DNA of 64,000 nt, taken from NCBI GenBank assembly GCA_036506395.1, contig DASXRU010000051.1, positions 1-64,000 on the forward strand, given 5' to 3'. Positions within the stretch are counted from its first letter, which is position 1. Every line of letters begins with the position of its first letter. Position numbers and translations under genes: made by a program. This stretch comes from DASXRU01 sp036506395 (GTDB lineage Bacteria; Acidobacteriota; Blastocatellia; Pyrinomonadales; Pyrinomonadaceae). The notes beneath the pieces are model-generated. The model had not been told where the DNA came from, did no database searches, and saw only the letters and a list, made by a program, of their open reading frames with translations. Of this stretch, positions 33,644 to 42,718 are shown in pieces.

Positions 33644-36600
33644 ATGCTGAACGCCTTTTCGAGCAGAACATTTGTCATCGTTCTTCTATGTGTCCTCCTC
33701 GCTGGACACGTGGCGGGACTGGTGGCGTTTGCTTCTGAGTCTGGCACGGCCGGAACAGTTATCGCGAACCGCGCGGAAGCAACTTATCGAGACGATGAAG
33801 GAACAACTTACGCAGCCGTCTCTGAGACGGTGACCGTCACAATCCTTTCAGTCTCGTCACTGGTCGTGACCCCTGACGAGACGGAATCGTCCGCCAGTGT
33901 TGGTCCACAGGAACACATCACAAGACTCTTCCGCGTCTGCAATACCGGCAACACAACTGACCACTACACCATCACGCGGGCTGAGGTAAACGCTCCGGCA
34001 GCCCTGACCAACCTCTACTTTGACAACGACGCCAGCGGAACGGTGACCAGTGCCGATGCTCTGGTTAGCGTCAATGGCTCTCCCTCACCAGACGTTCTTC
34101 CAGGCGCTTGTATTGGCGTGCTGGCAATCGTGGACACTAACGATTCGCCCGCAAACAGCAATCTGATCATTCGACTCGCCGCTCGTTCGAATGTGTTGGA
34201 TTCAGCCAATGGAAGAGCTGAGGATGAAGGCACGATCATCAACGCGGTCGGCTCTGCGGCGCGTCTGGCATCGCCTGTCGACAGCAATCTTCCTCCCCTA
34301 AAGACGGTTAACGGAAGCGGCCAGGCAGTCGTCACCGCGGGCACTCCCTTCACTTACACTATTGCTTTCCGCAATTACGGCGACACTGCCGCACGCGGCG
34401 TTGTCTGTATCGACGATCTCCCCACTGAACTTGAATACGTTGCCTCTTCTCTCAGTCTTGATAACAGAAACATCAGCGATGCCGAAGACGCCGACGAAGG
34501 ATCCGTACAGGGACACCGAGTCATGGTCCAACTGCCTCAGGTTTCGCCCGGTCAGGTAGTCACAATTTCCTTCAGGGCGCGGCTTATCGGCAGTGTTCCC
34601 GGCGGTGCGGGCATAACCAACTTCGCCAACCTTACCGGCCAAAACCTCGCTCCGGTTACAAGCTCCACGGCAATCGTAGTCATAGATCCATTCGGTACTG
34701 TTTTTGCGGGACGTGCCGGCAGTGCAGCTCCGATTGCGGGGGCACAGGTCCAGATCCTTTTGGATCAGGATGGCACTAGAGCCTTGTCGATTCCGCCCGG
34801 TGTAGGTTTCTCACCGAACGCTGAAAATATTAATCCCTTTACCTCTGATGGGCAGGGCCACTTCAGCTTTGCTTTGCAATCGGACCAACTTGGTTCTGAA
34901 CTTTCGCCCGCGCTCTACTTCATGAAGGTTACCGCGCAAGCATACTCAGCGCGCATGCTGCAGATTACAGTGCAACGGAAGCAGACAGGGCTCTTCACCC
35001 TTACGGTTCACGCCCTCGATGGGCAACCTCTAGCCCGCGCGGGAGGCTTCGACCTGGTACGCGAGAACGTGCGGATTGAAGATCTGGCAGCGCTTGCGCT
35101 GAATATCCCCATGTTTGAACCCTACGGTCTGGAACTCTCCAAAGCCGCCGATCGACCGCGCGCTGAGATTGGCGACGCAATTGCCTATCGCCTGGAAATC
35201 CACAATCCAACGGCTGCACCGGTGTCGGACGTAGTAGTCCATGATCGTTTGCCTGCCTCATTCCACTATGTACCAGGAACAGGCCGGCTCACGCGAGGTT
35301 CAACGGAACAGCCGATTGAACCGGAGATCGCTGGCGATGAAATCGTCTTTCACATTGGGGAAATTGGTCCCGGGGAAAGCGCGCGCTTGCTCTACCGCGC
35401 TCGTGTTGGTGCCAATGCACACGAAGGTGAACAGGAGAATGTCGCGATTGCTGCTGGCATGTTCCCCAACGGCGAGCTCCAGCAGACCCAACCGGCGCGT
35501 GCGAGCGTGATCATTGGCAGCGGTGTTTTCTCTACGCGGCAGATTATCCTGGGTCGGGTGTTCGTCGACACAAACCGCAATGGCAAGTTTGATCACGAGG
35601 ACAAACCTATGCCCGGCGTGCGACTCTATCTCAATTCAGGCCAGTCAGTGGTCACGGACTCTGAAGGACTCTACAACATACCTTCGCTGGGCGACGGCCC
35701 GCAGGTGCTGTCCCTCGACCCTATTAGCTTACCCGACCGCTACTCGCTGGCGGATGGCGGCACACGGGCCGGACGCAGTTGGACCAGGTTGTTGCGCACA
35801 CCGCTGGGTGGCGGGGCTTTGCTGCGTCAAAACTTCATCTTGATGCCCAGCACTGAAAAGGGGCACCCGGTTTCTCCAGCCTCTGCCAAAGCCAAGGACT
35901 CGATTGCCACGCCATCGGGCACAGGCAAAAGCCCGGTCGCCGTTGCGAACGCGGAAGAGAGTAAGACCGCTTCAAACAATCTGCCAACGGCCGCCGGCAG
36001 GTACGAATTTGTGACCACGGAGTCTGTAGATCCGGTCCCACCCGGTGAAGTGAAAGTACTGAGCCCCGCTGCGAATGAAGTTGTGTTATCCGCGGCAATG
36101 CAGCTCGATGCTCGAGTGGCATTGAATTGGAAGGTCAGGCTCGAGGTAAACGGCAGAATAATTTCGGAGAAGAGTATCGGTACCACCCGCGAAGATCAGA
36201 AGAACAGCGTTTCAACCTACACATATGTGGGTATTGAGCTACGGCCGGGACCCAACAGCGTGCGCGCCACCGCTATCGGCCCCGATGGCACGGAGGGACA
36301 TAATCTGGAATTGACAGTGCTGGGTCGTGGCCCTGTCCAGCGTCTGGAAATCACTCCGGAGAAGACGGAAATACAGGCCAATGGCCAGGACTCAACAACT
36401 TTACGCGTGCGCGCCTACGACCAGTGGGGCAATCCTGCCATCGATGACCAGGTAGCGCTGGAATCATCCGCGGGTCAGTTGTTGCGCATTGATGAAAAGA
36501 CTGGCGAGACGCGACCTGTTGAACAAGATAATATCGCCACTAACTCTGGGTCGCAGTCCCCTGCTCCGATGGCGAGCTTGTCTCGCACGTTGGTGCCCTC

Positions 36601-39292
36601 AACGCAGAAAAGTGGAGTGATCGTATCGCTTGTTAGCGGCGAGGCCACAGTCAAACTAATCGCTTCCGGAGCTCCTGGCGAAGCGCGTTTGCACGCGCAG
36701 ATGGGCCAAATGGAAGCCGAGGCAAAAGTACGTATTACTCCCGAATCCCGGCCAACGATTTTGGTTGGGCTGGCAGAGATGACCATCGGCCAATCGGTGC
36801 CCGAGATCAATTTGCGCGGAGAACAAGGCAATTACCGCAGCCGCCTCAGTTTCTTTTTCAGCGGACGTATCTGGAAGCAAAATCTTCTGACTATTGCCTA
36901 CGATTCACAGCGTCCTATCAACCGCACCGCCGGACGCGATCGGCTCTTCCAACTTGACCCATTGGATCGCGTCTATCCATTGTTCGGTGATTCTTCAACG
37001 CGGTATGAAGCAGCCCAGTCGAATTCCAAGCTTTACGCCCGATTGGATCACAAGCGCTCCTATGCGATGTTTGGTGATCTTGATGCCGATATGGAGAACC
37101 TGCCGTTGACTGGCTACGCGCGAAAGCTTACGGGCGTCAAAGTGCATCTGGAAAATTCGCAAGGTGATTTTGTAACTGTTACCGGCGCTCGTCCGGATAC
37201 GGCCTTTGCGCGCGACGTATTTCCCGCGGATGGCTTTGGGTTATTGCGCCTTTCGCACGGAGAAATATTGCCGGGCTCTGAAAATGTCACGCTCGAGGTG
37301 CGCGATCGGCGTAATCCCGAAATCATCCTCTCGCGCGAAACCCTCGCTCGCTCGGTTGATTACAATTTGGATCCAGTGACTGGCGACCTCTTCTTCCTGC
37401 GATATATTTCAGCTTTCGACTTCGATCTGAACCTGACGCAGTTGGTGGTCACCTACGAACACCGCGCCGACTCGCTTTCCAGCGCTATGTACACCGCCCG
37501 CGCGAAAAAGAATTTCACCGGACTGGGATTGCAGTTGGGTTTCGCCGGCGTGATGCAGCGGCAGCAGGATTCCGGCTCTTTCATTTTGGCTGGATTTGAT
37601 GGCGAAAAGACCTTGCCCCTGAAGGGAAAGCTTCGCTTCGCCTTTGCGCGCAGTCAGGGCGAGATTATGGGAAGCGGGAACTCCTTCGAGTCCGTTGACA
37701 GCCAGCATAACGGCTCAGCCTATCAACTGGAACTCAATCAGCCCCTACCCTTTTACCAGGGAGTGGCGCGGGCGCGTTATTCTTACGCTTCAGCCGGCTT
37801 CTTTAATCCGTTTGGAGCCACTGTCACCCCAGGTTCCCGTCGTGGCGAAGTTGCAATTGATTTGAAACCGCGGGCGTCCTCGATCCTGCACTTAGGTGTT
37901 ACGGATGAGCGCAATCACACTGCGACCGTCGATAACCATCGGCTGACATTCTCCGCTGGTTGGGACCAGATAATTCACGAGCGCGTCCGCATTCATCTGG
38001 GTTATGACCACCGCAACTTCAGCGATGACGTCTCAGGGCGCACCACCGACTCGAATCTTATTACCGCCTCCGCCGATGTGAAGTTAACTGACAAACTACA
38101 GTTCGCGGTCAAGCGCGAACAGAACCTGGGCGATGCTGATCCAACTTACCCGGACCAGACGACTCTTGCGGCCACTTATCAAGTCAACAAATGGGCCAAG
38201 GTGTTTTTCACCCAACGTCTGGCCTCGGCGGTGATCACGCCTATTGCGGATTTCTCACGAACTGGAGCAGGGTTTACTTCGACCGGAGCTCGTCACGAAA
38301 CCGCGTTCGGGGTTGAAACGCGGGTGGGAAGGTTCACTTCGATGGTTGGCCGTTATCAACTCGAGAACGGGATTAACGGAACCGACAGCTTTGCTGTTAT
38401 CGGTTTGCAGAATCGCCTCCCTATGACGAAACAGCTCTCGCTCGAGCTTGGCTTTGAGCGGGGCTTTCATCTCGCGGGCAACGGGCAGAGTTTCAACAGT
38501 GCCACGGTTGGCCTGGGCTGGCAACCAAATGACGAGTTCCGCGCTTCCGCCCGGTATCAGTTCCGCGATCGGGCAGGCATGGGCCAGATCATCGCCCTGG
38601 GCGCAGCGGGTCGCATCAGCGAAGGTATTACGGCCCTCTCGCGCTTCCAATGGTCGCGCACAGGCTTCGAAGGCCATAACGGTTCATCACTGGAAGGAAT
38701 GGCCGCTCTCGCGATTCGCCCGATCACGTCGGATCGCATGGGGCTACTTTTTAGTTTTAATCATCGGTCGCTGGTTCAGGACGGAACAAGCGGATCAGCA
38801 TCGCCGCAAACACGCGATCGCACTGATTCACTGTCCAGTGACGGTTATTTTCAAGCGACAAAAAGGCTGGAGCTTTACGGTCGAGTCGCGCTACGATTCA
38901 CCGCCAATGGACAAGCGAATATGCCTTTTGTGTCAACCTTAACCTATCTGACGCAGGCCCGCGCGCAATATCGGCTGACGCGCCAGTTTGATTGGGCAGG
39001 GGAAATGCGGCTCATGATTCAACCCTCTTCAAGTACGCAACGGACTTCCTATGGCACTGAACTAGGCTGGTGGGCGTTGCCGGATTTGCGACTGGGAGTT
39101 GGCTACAACTTTGCTATGGCGACCGAACCCGCGGGTAGCTCTCCAATCGGGCCGCGGCGTGGCTTCTATTTCACAATTACTTCGAAACTCTCGAACCTGT
39201 TCGATCTCTTCGGCACTGCCAAGGATGGATTCGTAGGAGCCGGCAATGACCAGTCCCCCACGTTCGACAAGTCAAAACCCATTGGGAATTAG
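33644..39292 (+). CDS. Giant exported DUF11/SdrD-B/Ig-like protein with C-terminal outer-membrane barrel-like region
   Basis: The 1882-residue protein has an export signal (FVIVLLCVLLAGHVAGLVAF). Next is the ATY module shared with the 664-aa protein, including the loop DNDASGTVTS. DUF11 domains follow (about 220-345 and 500-610, with FTYTIAFRNYGDTA and IAYRLEIHNPTAAP). An SdrD-B-like domain (LGRVFVDTNRNGKFDHEDKP, about 630-720) and invasin-like Ig domains (ITPEKTEIQANGQDSTTLRV, about 880-1040) come next. From about 1050 the sequence becomes alternating amphipathic strands (LYARLDHKRSYAMFGDLDAD, LTGVKVHLENSQGDFVTVTG, SASVRYQFRDRA-type), typical of a large outer-membrane barrel. It is the likely anchor or port of the DUF11 locus. 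The C terminus (KPIGN) lacks the final aromatic residue usual for barrels. Confidence 0.85.
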   Translation: MLNAFSSRTFVIVLLCVLLAGHVAGLVAFASESGTAGTVIANRAEATYRDDEGTTYAAVSETVTVTILSVSSLVVTPDETESSASVGPQEHITRLFRVCNTGNTTDHYTITRAEVNAPAALTNLYFDNDASGTVTSADALVSVNGSPSPDVLPGACIGVLAIVDTNDSPANSNLIIRLAARSNVLDSANGRAEDEGTIINAVGSAARLASPVDSNLPPLKTVNGSGQAVVTAGTPFTYTIAFRNYGDTAARGVVCIDDLPTELEYVASSLSLDNRNISDAEDADEGSVQGHRVMVQLPQVSPGQVVTISFRARLIGSVPGGAGITNFANLTGQNLAPVTSSTAIVVIDPFGTVFAGRAGSAAPIAGAQVQILLDQDGTRALSIPPGVGFSPNAENINPFTSDGQGHFSFALQSDQLGSELSPALYFMKVTAQAYSARMLQITVQRKQTGLFTLTVHALDGQPLARAGGFDLVRENVRIEDLAALALNIPMFEPYGLELSKAADRPRAEIGDAIAYRLEIHNPTAAPVSDVVVHDRLPASFHYVPGTGRLTRGSTEQPIEPEIAGDEIVFHIGEIGPGESARLLYRARVGANAHEGEQENVAIAAGMFPNGELQQTQPARASVIIGSGVFSTRQIILGRVFVDTNRNGKFDHEDKPMPGVRLYLNSGQSVVTDSEGLYNIPSLGDGPQVLSLDPISLPDRYSLADGGTRAGRSWTRLLRTPLGGGALLRQNFILMPSTEKGHPVSPASAKAKDSIATPSGTGKSPVAVANAEESKTASNNLPTAAGRYEFVTTESVDPVPPGEVKVLSPAANEVVLSAAMQLDARVALNWKVRLEVNGRIISEKSIGTTREDQKNSVSTYTYVGIELRPGPNSVRATAIGPDGTEGHNLELTVLGRGPVQRLEITPEKTEIQANGQDSTTLRVRAYDQWGNPAIDDQVALESSAGQLLRIDEKTGETRPVEQDNIATNSGSQSPAPMASLSRTLVPSTQKSGVIVSLVSGEATVKLIASGAPGEARLHAQMGQMEAEAKVRITPESRPTILVGLAEMTIGQSVPEINLRGEQGNYRSRLSFFFSGRIWKQNLLTIAYDSQRPINRTAGRDRLFQLDPLDRVYPLFGDSSTRYEAAQSNSKLYARLDHKRSYAMFGDLDADMENLPLTGYARKLTGVKVHLENSQGDFVTVTGARPDTAFARDVFPADGFGLLRLSHGEILPGSENVTLEVRDRRNPEIILSRETLARSVDYNLDPVTGDLFFLRYISAFDFDLNLTQLVVTYEHRADSLSSAMYTARAKKNFTGLGLQLGFAGVMQRQQDSGSFILAGFDGEKTLPLKGKLRFAFARSQGEIMGSGNSFESVDSQHNGSAYQLELNQPLPFYQGVARARYSYASAGFFNPFGATVTPGSRRGEVAIDLKPRASSILHLGVTDERNHTATVDNHRLTFSAGWDQIIHERVRIHLGYDHRNFSDDVSGRTTDSNLITASADVKLTDKLQFAVKREQNLGDADPTYPDQTTLAATYQVNKWAKVFFTQRLASAVITPIADFSRTGAGFTSTGARHETAFGVETRVGRFTSMVGRYQLENGINGTDSFAVIGLQNRLPMTKQLSLELGFERGFHLAGNGQSFNSATVGLGWQPNDEFRASARYQFRDRAGMGQIIALGAAGRISEGITALSRFQWSRTGFEGHNGSSLEGMAALAIRPITSDRMGLLFSFNHRSLVQDGTSGSASPQTRDRTDSLSSDGYFQATKRLELYGRVALRFTANGQANMPFVSTLTYLTQARAQYRLTRQFDWAGEMRLMIQPSSSTQRTSYGTELGWWALPDLRLGVGYNFAMATEPAGSSPIGPRRGFYFTITSKLSNLFDLFGTAKDGFVGAGNDQSPTFDKSKPIGN

Positions 39293-39336
39293 TCGTGATT
39301 CGCAGCACGTAAGGGGAAGTCGCCGGAAACATTTCA

Positions 39337-42300
39337 TTGAACGTTCTGAAACCACAGGCAGCCAAATCTTCAAGTAGCAGCGCAAGTGCATTCATTGTGA
39401 AAGCCTCGCTGCTGCTGCTGTTTTTTGGATTCTGGGGTGTCCAAACCGCCTACGCTGGCCTAACTATACAACCCACCACCTGGAACGTTATCGGTCTCGA
39501 TAGCAATAACGTAAATTCCGGCCCAAATACTTTTCAAGTAGGCGCCCGCGTTTGCAATACCGGTGGTGCCGCAGTGACGAACGTTTCCGGCACCTTCGTC
39601 TGGGATAGCGTAAATGCTTTCATCAACCTCAGTGGTCCAAGCACCATAAACGTCCCGTCGCTGGCCGCCGGCAGTTGTGTCGATTTTTATTATACGGTTG
39701 TTGTTACCCGAAGCACCCTGGCCTATAACACAACGCGGCGATATCACATTACCGTGTCCGGAGACAGCGTGGCTTCTGTCAGCACCCCGACTCCACGGGA
39801 ACTGTACGTCGAAAAACTCATTTCGCAGAACCGGAATTCCGTAAATTCCATTACCGGGCCATCCACAGTCTACGTAGGCCAGACTTACACCTATACTGTG
39901 AACGCAAGTACCGCGACCGGCGGATATGCGCAGCTGGAAGCATTTCTGGATCTGTCGAATATTATCTTTCAGGTGCAGTCCATCGCAACGACCTACACCG
40001 CACCCGCTGGGGGAACTAATGACAAGTTTTATGCCGATGCTTGCGGCTGGGATAACAACCCTCTAAGTGGGACGTACAGAAGTTGTATCGGTCCGGCAAA
40101 TTATCCCGGGGGCAAAGCCGGCGGAACTGTTGTTACTACTTATACCGTGAAGGTGCTATCAACCGGCAACACTACGGCCGGCACTTTGATCATGGACTTT
40201 TCCGGCAGCAGTTATCATTACAACAGCGACTACGGAGTCCTGACAATTAGCAGCACGGCGCTTCCGCCACCCCTGACTCTAAGCAAGATCGCCAATCCAA
40301 CAACAGCAGCGGCCGGGGCGACGGTCACTTATACTCTCCGCGTAGCCAATACTGGCCCAGTCAATTATACGCTCACAGACTTTGTTGATACGCCGCCCAC
40401 CAGCCCCGCCTCTCCGACCTATGTCTCCGGCTCTTCCTATTTCAACGGCGTCTCAATTCCCAACCCGGTGACGTCAGGCTCAACGCGCACATGGACCGGC
40501 AGTTTTCTCATTCCCGCTGGACAGACCAGAGATCTTACTTATCAACTCGTCATGCCCGACACACCGGGCACTTATGTCAACACAGCGATTGCTCATTTTA
40601 ATGAATTTCAAATCGACACGACTGAGATTACCACCGATAACGCTCCGGCGACTTCCAGTGTAACTGTTCCGCCACCTGACATGACCATTGCCAAGTCGCA
40701 TAGTGGCAACTTCACTCAGGGACAAAGCGGCGCCACTTACTCCATCACCGCGGCCAACTCCGGTTCCGCTTCGACCAGCGGTACCGTAACTGTCACCGAC
40801 ACTCTTCCCGCCGGCCTGACAGCCACCGCCATCAGCGGCACGGGCTGGAGCTGCGTGCTTGGCACGCTCACTTGCACTCGCAGCGATGCGCTTGCTGCCG
40901 GCTTAAGTTACCCGGCCATCACTCTTACCGTTGATGTGGCCAATAATGCTGCCGCCAGCGTCACCAATACAGCTAACGTCTCCGGTGGTGGCCAGACCAA
41001 CACCGCTAACGATTCGGCAACTGATCCGACTACAGTTAACCAACTACCCGACCTGACCATCGCGAAGTCACACAGCGGCAATTTCACTCAGGGACAAGTC
41101 GGGGCTACCTACTCCATCACCGCCACTAACTCCGGCTTTGCTGCCACCAGCGGCGTCGTCACTGTCACCGACACTTTGCCGGCCGGGCTGACCGCCACTG
41201 CCATCAGCGGCACCGGATGGACCTGCGTCCTCGGCACGCTCACCTGCACTCGCAGCGATGCACTTGCTGCCGGCTCCAGTTATCCAGCCATCACCCTTAC
41301 CGTTGATGTGGCGAATAATGCTGCCGCCAGTGTCACTAATTCAGTTTCCATCTCCGGCGGCGGCCAGACCAATACTGCGAATGACACGGCAACCGACCCG
41401 ACTACTGTTAACCAACTACCAGATCTGACCATCGCCAAGTCGCACAGTGGCAACTTCACCCAGGGACAGGTCGGCGCCACTTACTCGATCACCGCGACTA
41501 ACTCCGGCTTTGCTGCCACCAGCGGTGTCGTCACCGTAACAGATACTTTGCCGGCAGGGCTGACCGCCACCGCCATCAGCGGCACCGGATGGACCTGCGT
41601 CCTCGGCACGCTCACCTGCACTCGCAGCGATGCACTTGCTGCCGGCTCCAGTTATCCGGCTATTACCGTCACGGTGAACGTCGCCAATAACGCTGCCGCC
41701 AGTGTCACCAATACAGTTTCCATCTCCGGTGGGGGCCAGACCAATACTGCCAACGACTCGGCCACTGATCCGACAACCATTAACCAGTTACCAGATCTGA
41801 CCATCGCCAAGTCGCATAGTGGCAACTTCACTCAGGGACAAGTCGGCGCTACTTATACGATCACCGCCACCAACTCCGGCTTCGCCATCACTAGCGGCGT
41901 CGTGACCGTCACCGACACTTTGCCGGCAGGGTTAACAGCTACGGGGATCAGCGGCTCAGGCTGGACCTGCGTGCTGGGAACTCTCACCTGTACCCGTAAC
42001 GACGGACTCGCTGCCGGCGCCAGCTATCCGGCTATCACTCTTACTGTTGATGTGGCGCTTACCGCACCGAATAACGTTACGAATTCCGCGACCGTTTCCG
42101 GCGGAGGAGAAACTAACACCTCTAACAATGCCGTCAGCGATCCAACCACGATTAACACCGCGCCTCCCAATGTTGACCTGGTCAAAAGCGTTAATCCAAG
42201 TGGCACACAGCTCCCCGGCACTGATCTGGTGTACACGATCATTTACACAAACACCGGCGGGCAGCCCGCGACCAATTTCATTGTGGTCGATCCTAATTTA

Positions 42301-42576
42301 CTGAACGCAGATCCCCTCGAAAGGGTCTTGCACAACGTCGACTTTAAGGTTGGATCGTCAACCAGTAGCCCCGGCACAACCGGTTTAGTTGCGGCCTTCG
42401 AATACTCAAACGACGGCGGAACGACGTGGACCTACGTGCCCGTCAGCGCAGGAGGCGGCGCGCCTGCCGGCTACGATCGCAACGTCACAAACGTCAGATG
42501 GTCTTTTACGGGAAATCTCAGCCAAACCACCCCGAACAATACCGGCAGCGTCGGCTTCACCGTGCGCATACGTTAG
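39337..42576 (+). CDS. Exported repeat protein with four tandem DUF11 domains
   Basis: The 1079-residue protein has a signal peptide (VKASLLLLFFGFWGVQTAYA) preceded by a Ser-rich stretch. The start is TTG at 39337; GTG at 39397 would begin at the signal core. N-terminal beta domains contain two Cys pairs (residues about 67-110 and 230-245). One DUF11 domain at about 310-445 is followed by four near-identical 124-residue copies (about 448-943). Each copy opens with TIAKSHSGNFTQGQ and includes VTVTDTLPAGLTAT and a WxCVLGTLTC Cys pair. A last domain ends in GFTVRIR. It is probably an elongated, disulfide-stabilised surface fibre. It follows the barrel-like gene by 44 bp. Confidence 0.87.
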   Translation: MNVLKPQAAKSSSSSASAFIVKASLLLLFFGFWGVQTAYAGLTIQPTTWNVIGLDSNNVNSGPNTFQVGARVCNTGGAAVTNVSGTFVWDSVNAFINLSGPSTINVPSLAAGSCVDFYYTVVVTRSTLAYNTTRRYHITVSGDSVASVSTPTPRELYVEKLISQNRNSVNSITGPSTVYVGQTYTYTVNASTATGGYAQLEAFLDLSNIIFQVQSIATTYTAPAGGTNDKFYADACGWDNNPLSGTYRSCIGPANYPGGKAGGTVVTTYTVKVLSTGNTTAGTLIMDFSGSSYHYNSDYGVLTISSTALPPPLTLSKIANPTTAAAGATVTYTLRVANTGPVNYTLTDFVDTPPTSPASPTYVSGSSYFNGVSIPNPVTSGSTRTWTGSFLIPAGQTRDLTYQLVMPDTPGTYVNTAIAHFNEFQIDTTEITTDNAPATSSVTVPPPDMTIAKSHSGNFTQGQSGATYSITAANSGSASTSGTVTVTDTLPAGLTATAISGTGWSCVLGTLTCTRSDALAAGLSYPAITLTVDVANNAAASVTNTANVSGGGQTNTANDSATDPTTVNQLPDLTIAKSHSGNFTQGQVGATYSITATNSGFAATSGVVTVTDTLPAGLTATAISGTGWTCVLGTLTCTRSDALAAGSSYPAITLTVDVANNAAASVTNSVSISGGGQTNTANDTATDPTTVNQLPDLTIAKSHSGNFTQGQVGATYSITATNSGFAATSGVVTVTDTLPAGLTATAISGTGWTCVLGTLTCTRSDALAAGSSYPAITVTVNVANNAAASVTNTVSISGGGQTNTANDSATDPTTINQLPDLTIAKSHSGNFTQGQVGATYTITATNSGFAITSGVVTVTDTLPAGLTATGISGSGWTCVLGTLTCTRNDGLAAGASYPAITLTVDVALTAPNNVTNSATVSGGGETNTSNNAVSDPTTINTAPPNVDLVKSVNPSGTQLPGTDLVYTIIYTNTGGQPATNFIVVDPNLLNADPLERVLHNVDFKVGSSTSSPGTTGLVAAFEYSNDGGTTWTYVPVSAGGGAPAGYDRNVTNVRWSFTGNLSQTTPNNTGSVGFTVRIR
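40678..42165 (+). repeat. Four in-phase 372-bp tandem repeats within coding sequence
   Basis: Copies begin at 40678, 41050, 41422 and 41794, each exactly 372 bp (124 codons) apart. Copies 2 and 3 are almost identical at DNA level over long stretches (for instance around GGATGGACCTGCGTCCTCGG), while copies 1 and 4 are more diverged. This pattern indicates recent unequal crossing-over or conversion, and copy number probably varies between strains. Confidence 0.95.
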
Positions 42577-42718
42577 ATCAAAAACCAACTTCGTTTCATA
42601 AGCGCTCCGTATTCGATCCAGCCTGATCAGCCTTACGAATACGAAGTCGCGGTGTGGTGGTGTATCATCATCTCACTCGGTGCGATTAACAGAATTCCCT
42701 TCGCGCCGACATCTCAAA

